A stretch of 64,000 bases of DNA. Origin: an uncultured Clostridia bacterium. GTDB lineage: Bacteria; Bacillota; Clostridia; Oscillospirales; Acutalibacteraceae. The translations under genes were made by a program, and so were the position numbers. The notes beneath the pieces were generated by a model, which was not told the DNA's origin, ran no database searches, and worked only from the letters and a program-made list of their open reading frames with translations. The stretch's first letter is position 1, and each line of letters begins with the position of its first letter. The stretch lies in NCBI GenBank assembly GCA_946407065.1, contig CAMJMQ010000016.1, positions 1 through 64,000 on the forward strand, read 5' to 3'. Positions 1-9,696 of the stretch are shown here, one piece after another.

Positions 1-55
1 CTCGTCGGGCTCATAACCCGGAGGTCGTGAGGTTCAAGTCCCACCCCCGCAACCA
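1..55 (+). tRNA. initiator tRNA-fMet (CAT anticodon), 3' portion only; 5' end is outside the window
   Basis: TCGGG-CTCATAA-CCCGG anticodon arm with the GGG/CCC initiator signature, T-arm GGTTCAAGTCC, ends CCCCGCAACCA. Confidence 0.9.
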
Positions 56-201
56 AAGAAGCAGTCCATTTAGGACTGCTTCTTCTCTTTAGGTCGTGAG
101 GAAAGGTCTCCGTAACCCCCGCAACCAAAGAAGCAGTCCATTTAGGACTGCTTCTTCTCTTTAGGTCGTGAGGAAAGGTCTCCGTAACCCCCGCAACCAA
201 A
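48..201 (+). repeat. 72-bp tandem duplication made of the tRNA 3' end remnant plus terminator
   Basis: CGCAACCAAAGAAGCAGTCCATTTAGGACTGCTTCTTCTCTTTAGGTCGTGAGGAAAGGTCTCCGTAACCCC present twice in tandem (48-119, 120-191); a third diverged copy of the 3'-end module at 2896-2944. Confidence 0.85.
57..95 (+). terminator. intrinsic terminator after tRNA-fMet (duplicated 72 bp downstream)
   Basis: AAGAAGCAGTCC-ATTTA-GGACTGCTTCTT followed by a T-rich stretch; same hairpin repeated at about 129-160. Confidence 0.75.
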
Positions 202-452
202 CTAAGACTCTCGATTTGATACAATCGGGAGTCTTGTTCTTTTTTGAAACGTCCAACAAAATCGCATAGACAAGCCATTTCTAGGAAATATAGGCGCAAT
301 AATACCCTGCCGGGGAATCAAGTGTTTATGACTTTGATTTCGCCAACAGGGCATTTTTTCTTGCCGAAACAAGGCAATCGTTTGATTTTTAGGCTAAAGT
401 TTGCCTTATGGGGTTAGTTTAACTGAAGTGAAAGTCTTTTGGCTAATATGAA

Positions 453-962
453 CTACCCAATGATATATTTTATATCATCTAAAGTTAGATCGCTATAAAT
501 ACTTTGATCATTATCCAAATATGATTGCTCGATTTCTTGATATCTGGCAAGCATATTACGATACCGATTTAAATGTGGATAATGGCTATTCAATTCGACT
601 CCCTGTTGTTCATTATATTTATCCATTTCTCTAATCAAGTAACAACAGTACGCATAGTGTTCAAATTCTTCATTTTCATCAAAGCCATGAAACTTTATTG
701 AATACTCTTTAATACCATCGTCAGGCGTCTTAAGCTTATCATATCTGTCATTAATTGTCCGAAACATTTCGAGTATACCATAAACCTCAGATTTAACGCT
801 TTCTGCTGTGCCATGAAGAAACTCTAACATTTCTTCAATATCACTATCACTACCAATCTCAAGCGTTCTCTGATCTTTTTCGTAATCCTCCATTTGCTCA
901 GGGTTAAGGTGTTTTAGAATTTCAAGTTGGTTATAAACTACATATCTTTCCTCTTTTGTCAT
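453..962 (-). CDS. hypothetical protein (169 aa, acidic)
   Basis: ORF track; no recognised family. Confidence 0.6.
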   Translation of the reverse strand: MTKEERYVVYNQLEILKHLNPEQMEDYEKDQRTLEIGSDSDIEEMLEFLHGTAESVKSEVYGILEMFRTINDRYDKLKTPDDGIKEYSIKFHGFDENEEFEHYAYCCYLIREMDKYNEQQGVELNSHYPHLNRYRNMLARYQEIEQSYLDNDQSIYSDLTLDDIKYIIG

Positions 963-1057
963 AATGATTAGCTCCTTATTATTTTTTCTTCATGCATTTT
1001 TCAATTACAAGAAAATGCACTTTATAATTTTTCTATGTATTAGTTAAAATATACAAA

Positions 1058-1912
1058 TCAAAACTTGTGTTTACAATGTGTACATTCATACTGCTTCCCA
1101 ATTTTACTAGATGCCAATCCTACTATCGCAACAGAAACTCCCCTATCAATTGACGATATTCTTCTGACGTAATTTTTACTATGGCAAATCGGACATTCAG
1201 GTAATTTGGATAATCTAATTTCTTCTGCTTGTTTTTGGGCTCTGTATCGTTCTTGTCCTTTTCTGGTTTCTTCTGCGACGATTTTATTGTATAACTCAGG
1301 GTTATTTTTTTGAAGATTGTATCTACTAAGACCTCTAAAGTAAATGCCAAGTGTAATTCCAATAATAACAATACCGAAAATAATAAGAATCACACCTTGG
1401 AATGCGGGATCTCCAGAACCATGAGATCTACTTGTTGCTCTTGAAGCTTCGCTCTCAAACAGTCCCGGTAAGCCAATTAAACCAACTATTACACCAACCA
1501 CGATACCAATAATATAACCCTTTGAAAAGCGGGGTCTATTCGATGATGCATTATGGTTATTCCTATAAATCTTTCCTTGCAAATCTCGTTGTGTGTCTAT
1601 ACTTGTCCTTTCCAGATTCCCACAGGAAGGACATTTATTTGAATCAGCTGGATATATTGCACCACACTTTAAACACCGAACAGGTTTTGCGTTACCTCTT
1701 TCTGATAATTCTTCTGGTTCAGTCGTCGTTTTATTGATATTTTCAGATTCGTTTGCTTTTTCACTATCATTCCTGTTACTTACGCTATCTAATTTGACCT
1801 CGGACTTTCTGTCGCAAAAATACTCTCTAATATTAAAACCACATTCAGGACAAGCTTCTGCCGAGTCGGAAACTCTTTCCCTCCCACATTCTGGGCATTT
1901 TATTAGTGCCAT
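1058..1912 (-). CDS. zinc-ribbon membrane protein
   Basis: CPECG..CPECG, CLKCG..CPSCG and CPIC..CTHC zinc ribbons flanking two hydrophobic segments; ATG at 1912 preferred over the upstream ORF start. Confidence 0.75.
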   Translation of the reverse strand: MALIKCPECGRERVSDSAEACPECGFNIREYFCDRKSEVKLDSVSNRNDSEKANESENINKTTTEPEELSERGNAKPVRCLKCGAIYPADSNKCPSCGNLERTSIDTQRDLQGKIYRNNHNASSNRPRFSKGYIIGIVVGVIVGLIGLPGLFESEASRATSRSHGSGDPAFQGVILIIFGIVIIGITLGIYFRGLSRYNLQKNNPELYNKIVAEETRKGQERYRAQKQAEEIRLSKLPECPICHSKNYVRRISSIDRGVSVAIVGLASSKIGKQYECTHCKHKF

Positions 1913-2109
1913 AATAATACCTCCTCCATTCAATAAAGCTCTATTTTATAATAACATCTTTCTTAATCAGTGGAAAATACGATTATCTCCTTTTTTGTGT
2001 ACAGTAATATTATATCATATAAAGTGTTTGAAAACAATCTCCAGAATAATAATTCTTGACTTGTTTCGACAAAGATGGTAATGTCATGCACTAACAAGGA
2101 GTTGGTACC

Positions 2110-2373
2110 ATGACAGTGTTAGAGGATCTGTACTACGGAAACATACAACCATGCGATAACAAACAGAGCGGAGAGACACGGCGGAAATTGTCTGCGATGA
2201 CCGCAGCGGAAGAAAAGTTGATGGAAGATATACTGGATAATGCGATCCATTCCAAGGTGTTAGAAACGTTCGATAAGCAGACGGAGCTGATAGCTCTCTG
2301 CGAACGCGATGCCTTTATTGACGGATTTCGTTTAGGAGTAAGGCTGATGATCGAAATTCTGACAGTGCCGTAA
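2110..2373 (+). CDS. small protein resembling the DUF6809 family
   Basis: 87 aa ORF with motif AEEKLMEDI...F.DGFRLGVRLMIEI. Confidence 0.5.
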   Translation: MTVLEDLYYGNIQPCDNKQSGETRRKLSAMTAAEEKLMEDILDNAIHSKVLETFDKQTELIALCERDAFIDGFRLGVRLMIEILTVP

Positions 2374-2525
2374 ATACCGGATTAAATCAATCGTATCATG
2401 CTGTATTTCCGAATGCAAGTGATTTGCGAAAATGTAGTACGGAATCGCTGAAAATGTAATACAAAGCATAGGGCACTCTTTCCCAAAGCCGGGATCAAGC
2501 GCCCATTATTATGCAATCGTTTGAT

Positions 2526-2650
2526 TGTTGCAAAAAAATCCTAAATGTTGCAAAATCGTCCGAGTGTTGCAAAAAAGTTCAAATGTTGCAAAATTGACCG
2601 GATGTTGCAAAAAACATGAAATGTTGCAAAATCCGTCGAATGTTGCATTG
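2526..2650. repeat. iteron-like array: seven copies of TGTTGCA(AAA) at 19-20 bp spacing
   Basis: TGTTGCA at 2526, 2546, 2565, 2584, 2603, 2622, 2641; alternating A-rich and CCG-containing spacers. Confidence 0.9.
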
Positions 2651-2895
2651 TATCATTTACTGAGTTCTTCTTTTTGATGTAGCTTATATCTTCACGACCT
2701 GCGGGTTATGCTATAGGTGGGTACTTAGCTCGTTGGGTTAGCGAGCGAAAAACAATCCGGTGAATTGTTTTTCACGAACGGTGTCGTCCAAAGCGCGAGT
2801 ATGGCGAGCCGAGGTGACGAGGCGAAGTCAGACGACTCGCGACGACGACCGGGGCGGGCGTATCCTCCTGATGAAGGCATCCTTTACAATGCGTC

Positions 2896-2970
2896 AGGTC
2901 GTGAGCAAAGGTCTCCGTAACCCCCGCAACCAAAGAAGCAGTCCCGTTGTGGGCTGCTTTTTCTTTCGCT
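2896..2970 (+). repeat. diverged direct repeat of tRNA-fMet 3' end/terminator (possible att-like right boundary)
   Basis: AGGTCGTGAGCAAAGGTCTCCGTAACCCCCGCAACCAAAGAAGCAGTCC, one mismatch to the copy at 91-139; followed by hairpin CAGTCCCGTTGTGGGCTG and T-rich tract. Confidence 0.85.
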
Positions 2971-3186
2971 TATGAGGAAGGTCTGCGAGCTTTGCCGCTA
3001 TGTCCGAATCGTCCTTGAACGATGCGGATGATATGGTTTTTATAGCTGATCTATTTTCAGTCCATAGAGAATCCTGTGTTACTTCAACGGTAACTGACAC
3101 ATACCTAACAAAAAATCGGTAACCGACATGGTGCCGATTACCGATTAGAGGTTTCATTCTATTTTATGCGCTTACCATACAGCCGA

Positions 3187-4455
3187 TCATGCCTTCTGCT
3201 TTTTGGTGATGGCTTTGTAAACAGGCTTCATCGTCAAGCCTTGGATGACCGTGGTGAAGAAGACGACGGCATAGGTGCAGCCGAGAATGATATAGTAGAC
3301 CTTTTCGGGCACCATGTCCTTGGTGCTCATCGCAAGGGCAACGGATAAGCCGCCTCGCAGTCCGCCCCATGTGAACAGGGTAACAAAGCCGGATTTGGAG
3401 AATCCGTCGGGGATCTCACCCATGAACAGCGAAGAGATCGACAGACTGCCGACGCGCGCGATCAGGTTTGCGGCGATCGCGGTGAGCGAGAGCAGCAGGA
3501 CGCTCTCCATCTTGAGAACGCTGACGAATGACAGACCTAAGAGGACATACAACAGCGAGTTGAAGAAGACATCGAGCGTCTCCCAGAAGGAGTCGAACAG
3601 CTCGGCGTGTTCCTTCTCCTCGTTCTCCGCATACTTGGAGCGCAGGTGAGAGAACAGGATACCGCAGATAACAGACGCGATCGCGCCGGAGCAGTGGAAC
3701 ACCTCGCACAGCGAATACGCCAGAGAAACGGTCAGCAGGCTGATGAAGATCTTGAGCTGCGGATGCTTGGAGAAGCGGAACATCAGGAAGCATACCAGCG
3801 TGACGATGATGCCGATAGCAACAGCGCCGAGCACCTCACGGAGCATGACGGACAGGAAGCCCTGATCGGAAGAACCGCCGCTTGCCTTTACCATGCCGGA
3901 GAAGCAGACGAACAGCGCTACGCCGATACCGTCGTTGAACAGGGATTCACCCTGGATCAGGAAGGAAGTGTCCTTCGGCAGACCGAACTTGCTCAGGATA
4001 CCGGTCGCGGCGATCGGATCGGTGGGGGCGATGATACTGCCGAACATCAAGCATACGGGCAGCGAGAGATTCAGCCCGAAGGCGAGGCTTGCGCCGTAGA
4101 TGAGCAGTGCGTAGAAGATCGCGCCGAGCAAGGTGCATACCAGCGAGAGCACGGTGATCTGTCGTGCCATACGTTTGAAGTCGGATAGCTTCATATGGCA
4201 GGAGCCGGCGAACAGCATGAAGCACAGCACGCCGTGCATCAAAAAGTCGTGGATATCGAAGCCCTGTATTTGTTTGAGTACCTCTCCGACGCTGGTATCG
4301 TTGAAGATGGCGATGCCGATCAGCAGAACGATACCGAGGATGGTCGAAAACAGCATGAGTCCGATCTCATAGGTCATCTTGGTGACCTTCTCATTGAAGA
4401 AGCCAAGCAGACACACCAGAGCGATGATCGCGACAAAAATATACATAGTTTCCAT
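3187..4455 (-). CDS. cation:proton antiporter (CPA1-like)
   Basis: Multi-TM; GSIIAPTDPIAATGIL and LFNDGIGVALF motifs; ATG at 4455 preceded by a strong RBS. Confidence 0.85.
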   Translation of the reverse strand: METMYIFVAIIALVCLLGFFNEKVTKMTYEIGLMLFSTILGIVLLIGIAIFNDTSVGEVLKQIQGFDIHDFLMHGVLCFMLFAGSCHMKLSDFKRMARQITVLSLVCTLLGAIFYALLIYGASLAFGLNLSLPVCLMFGSIIAPTDPIAATGILSKFGLPKDTSFLIQGESLFNDGIGVALFVCFSGMVKASGGSSDQGFLSVMLREVLGAVAIGIIVTLVCFLMFRFSKHPQLKIFISLLTVSLAYSLCEVFHCSGAIASVICGILFSHLRSKYAENEEKEHAELFDSFWETLDVFFNSLLYVLLGLSFVSVLKMESVLLLSLTAIAANLIARVGSLSISSLFMGEIPDGFSKSGFVTLFTWGGLRGGLSVALAMSTKDMVPEKVYYIILGCTYAVVFFTTVIQGLTMKPVYKAITKKQKA

Positions 4456-4631
4456 GTGTAACTTTTCCTCCTTTTTAACCCTCATATTTTGACGGCAATG
4501 ACAGAACAGGCTCCATCCTCGCCGATTTTTATACATTATAGCATAAAAACAGCGGCTTGAAAACCCATAAAATAGAAAATTTTACAAACACTTTTGCCGA
4601 GAATATGACCGCTTGATCTGACACACTTCGG

Positions 4632-4951
4632 CCTTTGGGGCAGGTGTGGCAGATAAAAACTAAACTCTCTAAAAAAAGAGCTTTTCTGAAAACAACCATT
4701 TTTTGCTGCCACATCTGCCCCAAGGGTGTTTTTTGGTGCCTTCCTTTTGGTGGAGCAGCCGGAGCAGGTAAAAACAGTACTCTCTTAAAAAGCGCTTTTC
4801 TGAAAACAACCATTTCTTGCTGCTCCACCTGCTCCAAGGGTTTCTCTGATCCGCACAATGTTGCAGATGTTGCAGGTAAAAAGTAAAGTTCCTTAAAAAA
4901 GAGGAAATCTGAAAACGACTTATTTTGCTGCAACACCTGCAACATCGCGGA
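4632..4951. repeat. three tandem structured hairpin elements with variable, self-complementary arms
   Basis: Arms GGGGCAGGTGTGGCAG/CTGCCACATCTGCCCC, TGGAGCAGCCGGAGCAG/CTGCTCCACCTGCTCCA, ATGTTGCAGATGTTGCAG/CTGCAACACCTGCAACAT; shared core TCTGAAAACRACYWTTT..TTGCTGC. Confidence 0.9.
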
Positions 4952-5087
4952 ACACTCACCGTATCTGTACGTGTATCATAGGGCAAAAAAGAGGAAGATT
5001 TCTACTTGAACAGCATGGAGAACTACTTGTCAGCCCTAAAAACATATGCTATACTCATATCATAGGATCGGAAAAGGAGTGATCGGG

Positions 5088-5498
5088 ATGAAAGAGCTGA
5101 CCGTTGACGCTGTGGTAGAGAATATCGAAACCGTCACCGAGTTCGTCAACGCCGAGCTGGAGACCTTCGGCTGTTCGATGAAAATACAGATCCAGATCGA
5201 CGTCGCGATCGACGAACTGTTCGGCAATATCGCGCACTATGCCTATGGGAATGATCGGGGCACAGCGACGGTACGGATCGCTTTTGACGAGGATTCGCAC
5301 ACTGTGACGCTGACCTTCATCGACAGCGGAACGCCCTTTGATCCGCTCAAAAGGGAGGATCCCGACACCACGCTCTCCTTAAAGCAGCGCAGCATCGGCG
5401 GACTGGGCATCTTCCTCGTCAAAAAGACGATGGATCATATGGAATACCGCTACGAGGACGGTCACAATATACTCTCGATCATGAAAAAACTGAGGTGA
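5088..5498 (+). CDS. anti-sigma-factor/serine kinase-like ATP-binding protein (RsbW family)
   Basis: HATPase motifs AIDELFGNIAHYAY, FIDSGTPFDP, GGLGIFLVK. Confidence 0.85.
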   Translation: MKELTVDAVVENIETVTEFVNAELETFGCSMKIQIQIDVAIDELFGNIAHYAYGNDRGTATVRIAFDEDSHTVTLTFIDSGTPFDPLKREDPDTTLSLKQRSIGGLGIFLVKKTMDHMEYRYEDGHNILSIMKKLR

Positions 5499-5502
5499 TA
5501 AA

Positions 5503-6951
5503 ATGGGAAAAATCAAAGATTATTTCAAGATCTATGAATCGGAAGAAACCAAGGATGTGTTTGAACAGAACGATTATGACGGAAACCGCCTGTCCTTTTA
5601 TGTCATACTCTCCTGCGCGGTGATCCTGCTCATATCATGGGCGTTGAACATGGCAGGGATCTTCACCGTCGCGAAACTCAGGATGAATGTCCTCGCAATA
5701 TCCGGCTTGATCGAATTTGCCGTTCCGATCGGTCTGTATCTCAAGTTCAAAGGACAACGGCGCTGGCTCAAATATGTGATGGTCATCACCCTCTTGTTCG
5801 TCTGTACCCAGCTGTTCAGTATCCTCAATCACAACGTCATCCTGATCATGACTCTGCCCGTGCTGCTGTCGAGCCGTTATTTTTCCAAGGGCTTCACGGT
5901 GATGATCTCGACTTTGACGACGCTTTGCGCGGTGGCAGGCAGTATCCTGAGCGTGCTGTTCGGCATCATCGACCTGAACTTCTATCCCTCTCCCGCAAGC
6001 GGTACCGTCATCGTGATCGAAAAGAAACTGCGTGACGCGATCATGGCGCTGGGTATCGATCCGTCAAAAGCGGTGGTCAGCATGCTGGTCAACGGCTTTT
6101 TGCCGCGGCTGCTGGTGTTCACCATCATCGGTTTCATCGCGGTGTATATCGCAAAGAACGGCCATGACATGGTACTCAAACAGGATGAGATCGCCCGCGC
6201 CTCTGCCAACGTCAAGGCGGAGCTGAACACCGCCACCCAGATCCAGAACGGTATGGTTCCCAACATTTTCCCCGCCTTTCCGGAGAGAAAGGAATTCGAT
6301 ATCCACGCCGGCATGTATACCGCCAAGGAGGTCGGCGGCGACTTCTACGACTTTTTCCTGATCGATGATAAGCACCTCGCCATGGTGATGGCGGACGTCT
6401 CGGGCAAGGGCGTACCCGCGGCGCTGTTCATGATGGCGTCCAAGATCCTGATCAACGACAGAGCGCTCATGGGCGGCACGCCCGCTGAGATCCTCGCGTT
6501 TGTCAACGACCGTATTTGCAGCAATAACAAGGCGGAGATGTTCGTCACCGTATGGCTGGGCATCCTCGATATCGAGACCGGCAACGTTATCGCTGCCAAC
6601 GCGGGTCATGAGTACCCCGCGATTCGCAGAAGCGGCGGACAGTTCGAGCTGCTCAAGGACAAACACGGCTTTGTCGTCGGCGGTATGGAAGGCATCCGAT
6701 ACAAGGATTATGAGTTCAAGCTGGAAAAGGGCGACGCCCTCTTCCTCTATACCGACGGTATCCCCGAGGCGAACAATATCGCGCAGGAGCAGTTCGGCAC
6801 CGACAGGATGGTATCGGCGCTGAATATCGACCCCAACGGCGCGCCGGAAGCGATCCTCTCTAACGTCAAAGACGCGGTCAATCAGTTTGTCGGCGACGCC
6901 GTCCAGTTCGATGATCTGACCATGCTGTGCCTGCATTATAACGGCAAGTAA
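5503..6951 (+). CDS. membrane PP2C-type serine phosphatase (SpoIIE/RsbU family)
   Basis: N-terminal TM helices, AKEVGGDFYDFF, MADVSGKGVPAALFM, YTDGIPEANN motifs. Confidence 0.9.
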   Translation: MGKIKDYFKIYESEETKDVFEQNDYDGNRLSFYVILSCAVILLISWALNMAGIFTVAKLRMNVLAISGLIEFAVPIGLYLKFKGQRRWLKYVMVITLLFVCTQLFSILNHNVILIMTLPVLLSSRYFSKGFTVMISTLTTLCAVAGSILSVLFGIIDLNFYPSPASGTVIVIEKKLRDAIMALGIDPSKAVVSMLVNGFLPRLLVFTIIGFIAVYIAKNGHDMVLKQDEIARASANVKAELNTATQIQNGMVPNIFPAFPERKEFDIHAGMYTAKEVGGDFYDFFLIDDKHLAMVMADVSGKGVPAALFMMASKILINDRALMGGTPAEILAFVNDRICSNNKAEMFVTVWLGILDIETGNVIAANAGHEYPAIRRSGGQFELLKDKHGFVVGGMEGIRYKDYEFKLEKGDALFLYTDGIPEANNIAQEQFGTDRMVSALNIDPNGAPEAILSNVKDAVNQFVGDAVQFDDLTMLCLHYNGK

Positions 6952-7188
6952 CGGGTTTTATGCCGTATTTTGTCCCTTTTTAGGGCATTGCCGTCAAAAA
7001 GCATAAAAAAATCAAAATATTTTAGCTATTCTATCAATGTCTGTCAGCGAAGATTTATGATAAAATAATATAAATATCAATTCGTTGGAAGCATCTGTCC
7101 TGTTTAATCCGCGACCAGTTCCCTTTCTTGTGCGGAACATTATTCGATGATTTCAAATGCCACCGTAAGAAAATCCGTAGGTGATCAT

Positions 7189-8280
7189 ATGAAAATCCTG
7201 TCAAAAGAATTCTACCGCCAAAAAATGAAAGCGTTCGTTGAAAACGAGGAGAAGTGGAAGCTCTTTCAGAACGCCAGCATCTTTGTGCTGTTCGGATTGA
7301 TCTCGCTGATCATGTCCGTTGTCAATCTGTTTACGAAGCAAGGATTGTTCACATGGATGACGATGGGCTTTGCGCTTGCCTGCTTGATCGACTTGCTGCT
7401 GTTGATGAAAAAGGGGAAGTTTGCTAAAGCAGCGATCATCCTGTTCGCGATAGAGATCTCGGTCACCTTCCTCTTCTTCATCGTGTCCGGCATCCCCGAC
7501 GGCTTCAGCGTGCTGTGGACGGCGATGCTGCCGTCCTTCGGACTGCTGATGTTCGGCGTGCGCAACGGTTCACTGTTATCGGCGGTCATGTTTGCGGCAC
7601 TTGTCTTTTTCTTCTGGACGCCGTTAGGACGCGGGCTGTTACAGTATCCGTATGAGAACACGTTTATGATGCGGTTCCCGCTGTTGTATCTCGCGTTCTT
7701 TGTGGTTACGATGTTGTTGGAGCAAATGCGTGAGATGGCGTACTCCGCGCTCAGGGAATCACGGCTGAAATATGAGTTTTTGTGCTATCACGACGCGCTG
7801 ACGGGGCTTTATAACCGCTTTTGGCTTCAATCGTTCATCCGCGATCCCAAAAGGGAGATCCGGCCCGCGGCGGTCGCGGTGCTGGATATCGATAACTTCA
7901 AGTTCATCAACGACAACTTTGACCACCTCAACGGCGATATCGTGATCCGTGATTTCGGACAGGCGATCCACGACACGCTCGGCAACAGCGGCGAATTGTG
8001 TCGCTGGGGCGGCGATGAGTTCCTGATCCTGTTCCACACCGACATCGACGCGTCGACGGTCTGTAAAAGGATCGTCGACGTCATCCGCGCGCATGAATTT
8101 CGATTCAACGAGGAGCGTCTGAGCACCACGGTGACCGTCGGGCTGGTGATCGCGCCGAACGGCGGAACAACCGATGTGAGAGCACTGCTCCATCAAGCGG
8201 ACGTCAACCTGTATCTCGCCAAGGATCAGGGAAAGAACTGCACCGTCTGCTCACAGCTGAAACCGGAAACATCAAAATAA
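7189..8280 (+). CDS. membrane diguanylate cyclase (GGDEF)
   Basis: TM N-terminus; DALTGLYNR, RWGGDEFLILF. Confidence 0.92.
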   Translation: MKILSKEFYRQKMKAFVENEEKWKLFQNASIFVLFGLISLIMSVVNLFTKQGLFTWMTMGFALACLIDLLLLMKKGKFAKAAIILFAIEISVTFLFFIVSGIPDGFSVLWTAMLPSFGLLMFGVRNGSLLSAVMFAALVFFFWTPLGRGLLQYPYENTFMMRFPLLYLAFFVVTMLLEQMREMAYSALRESRLKYEFLCYHDALTGLYNRFWLQSFIRDPKREIRPAAVAVLDIDNFKFINDNFDHLNGDIVIRDFGQAIHDTLGNSGELCRWGGDEFLILFHTDIDASTVCKRIVDVIRAHEFRFNEERLSTTVTVGLVIAPNGGTTDVRALLHQADVNLYLAKDQGKNCTVCSQLKPETSK

Positions 8281-8299
8281 AATACAGCGAATATAATAA

Positions 8300-8336
8300 A
8301 GCACATTCGGCATTTTCAGTCGAATGTGCTTTTTTC
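8300..8336 (+). terminator. intrinsic terminator
   Basis: AGCACATTCG-GCATTTTCAGT-CGAATGTGCT-TTTTTC. Confidence 0.85.
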
Positions 8337-8358
8337 ATTGTGATATTCAATTTTTCAC

Positions 8359-9468
8359 TCAACGGCTTGCGTTGATCCGTTCTTTCTCCTGATAGAGCAG
8401 TTGATCTGCCCGTGTCAGATAATCAAAGAACTCCGAAGGATCCTTCGGACACGCCGTAACGCATCCAAAGCTGCAACCTAACTGTGAGTTGATACCCGAG
8501 ATTTTCAGTGCGGAAAACATTGCATTGACCTGCCCGAGCTTTTCCTTTAAGCCGTCAAGATCACCGTTCTTCTCGATGACCAGGAATTCATCACCGCCAA
8601 AGCGGAACACGCTCTCAGCGGGAAAAACCTTTACCAGAATATCGGCAAAGCCCTTGAGCACATCGTCGCCCCTTTGGTGACCGTAGGTATCGTTGACCGC
8701 CTTAAAGCTGTTGATATCGCCCATCGCGATGCAAATATCTTTTCCCAGATAGTCGGGGACATGCTGGTTCAGCGCGTAGCGGTTCTGCAAGCGGGTGATG
8801 CTGTCGTGGTTGGCGATGATCTCTAAAGAGTTATTCAGCATATTTGCCTTATTCTTCTCCGAGATATAGCCTACGGTCAGGCGATAGTTCATGATAGCGC
8901 CTATCACCGACAGCGCCCCGAGCATCATATAGTTATACGGGTTGATCACACCGCGCTCAAAGCCGAAATTCAAAATCAGATAGTTGACGATATAAGAACC
9001 GAAGATGACCGTCGTTGTAAACACGGGATGGAGCTTGACGAACAATGCCGCGATCAGCCCTACCGTGTAGAAGGTCAGGAGCTGTTGATGGTTGATGTAG
9101 TTCCACACCGATACAACCATGCTCCAAACAACCAGTAGGATAAGAAAACTACCGATAAAGAGTCTGACGGATCTCGGGTGCTGTTTGACGGTATCCGGTT
9201 TTTTCATCAAGCTTCCCGCGATCAAATAGCCCAGCACGCAAAGCACGATGCTCATACCGACTCTGATAACAGCGTATAAAACTTCGCTTTCGTTGATTCT
9301 ATTGTGATTCATGATCAGGAATACGACCAGTGAGATAGTCTGCACGATCCCGATCACAAGGGTAACATAATGGATATTCTTGACATTCAGCGAGTCGATC
9401 TCACTTTCTGTCTCCTTGCTCGTGGTTGAAAAAAACCAACTTTTGAGCCAATCCGAAGGTTTTGTCAT
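8359..9468 (-). CDS. membrane diguanylate cyclase (GGDEF)
   Basis: TM N-terminus; FRFGGDEFLVIE. Confidence 0.92.
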   Translation of the reverse strand: MTKPSDWLKSWFFSTTSKETESEIDSLNVKNIHYVTLVIGIVQTISLVVFLIMNHNRINESEVLYAVIRVGMSIVLCVLGYLIAGSLMKKPDTVKQHPRSVRLFIGSFLILLVVWSMVVSVWNYINHQQLLTFYTVGLIAALFVKLHPVFTTTVIFGSYIVNYLILNFGFERGVINPYNYMMLGALSVIGAIMNYRLTVGYISEKNKANMLNNSLEIIANHDSITRLQNRYALNQHVPDYLGKDICIAMGDINSFKAVNDTYGHQRGDDVLKGFADILVKVFPAESVFRFGGDEFLVIEKNGDLDGLKEKLGQVNAMFSALKISGINSQLGCSFGCVTACPKDPSEFFDYLTRADQLLYQEKERINASR

Positions 9469-9696
9469 TCAATCACCTCTGATTAGAAATGCAATGGGTA
9501 AATCAACCTCATCGGTAAATTGATATTATGTACGAGGATTTTGAAGAAGATCCGGCAGGAATCTGCCGCCGGCAACCAATTGGATGTCAGCACTCTTCAT
9601 CCTGTTATATAATAAAGCATTTTAACTGTGTTTGAGCAAAAAATCAATGGTAATAGTGCCCAAAAATCAAAGGGAATCGGATAAAACAGGCTGAAA

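Noticed and set aside
2526-2650. CRISPR array
   Set aside because: Repeat is only ~10 bp with ~9-bp spacers and constant 19-bp period; no cas genes in the window.
2699-2895. Complete tRNA pseudogene before the right repeat
   Set aside because: Short tRNA-like strings (TTAGCTCGTTGGGTTAGCGAGC) occur, but I could not assemble a credible cloverleaf; only the 3'-end repeat is supported.
2760-3370. Small ORFs at 2760-2975, 2894-3157, 3164-3370 and 3166-3348
   Set aside because: They overlap the repeat/terminator region or run antisense or out of frame to the antiporter; no RBS or family support.
4529-4986. 138-aa and 105-aa minus-strand ORFs
   Set aside because: They arise from reading through the three hairpin repeats (repeated WQQKMVVFRKALF) and are not a plausible protein.
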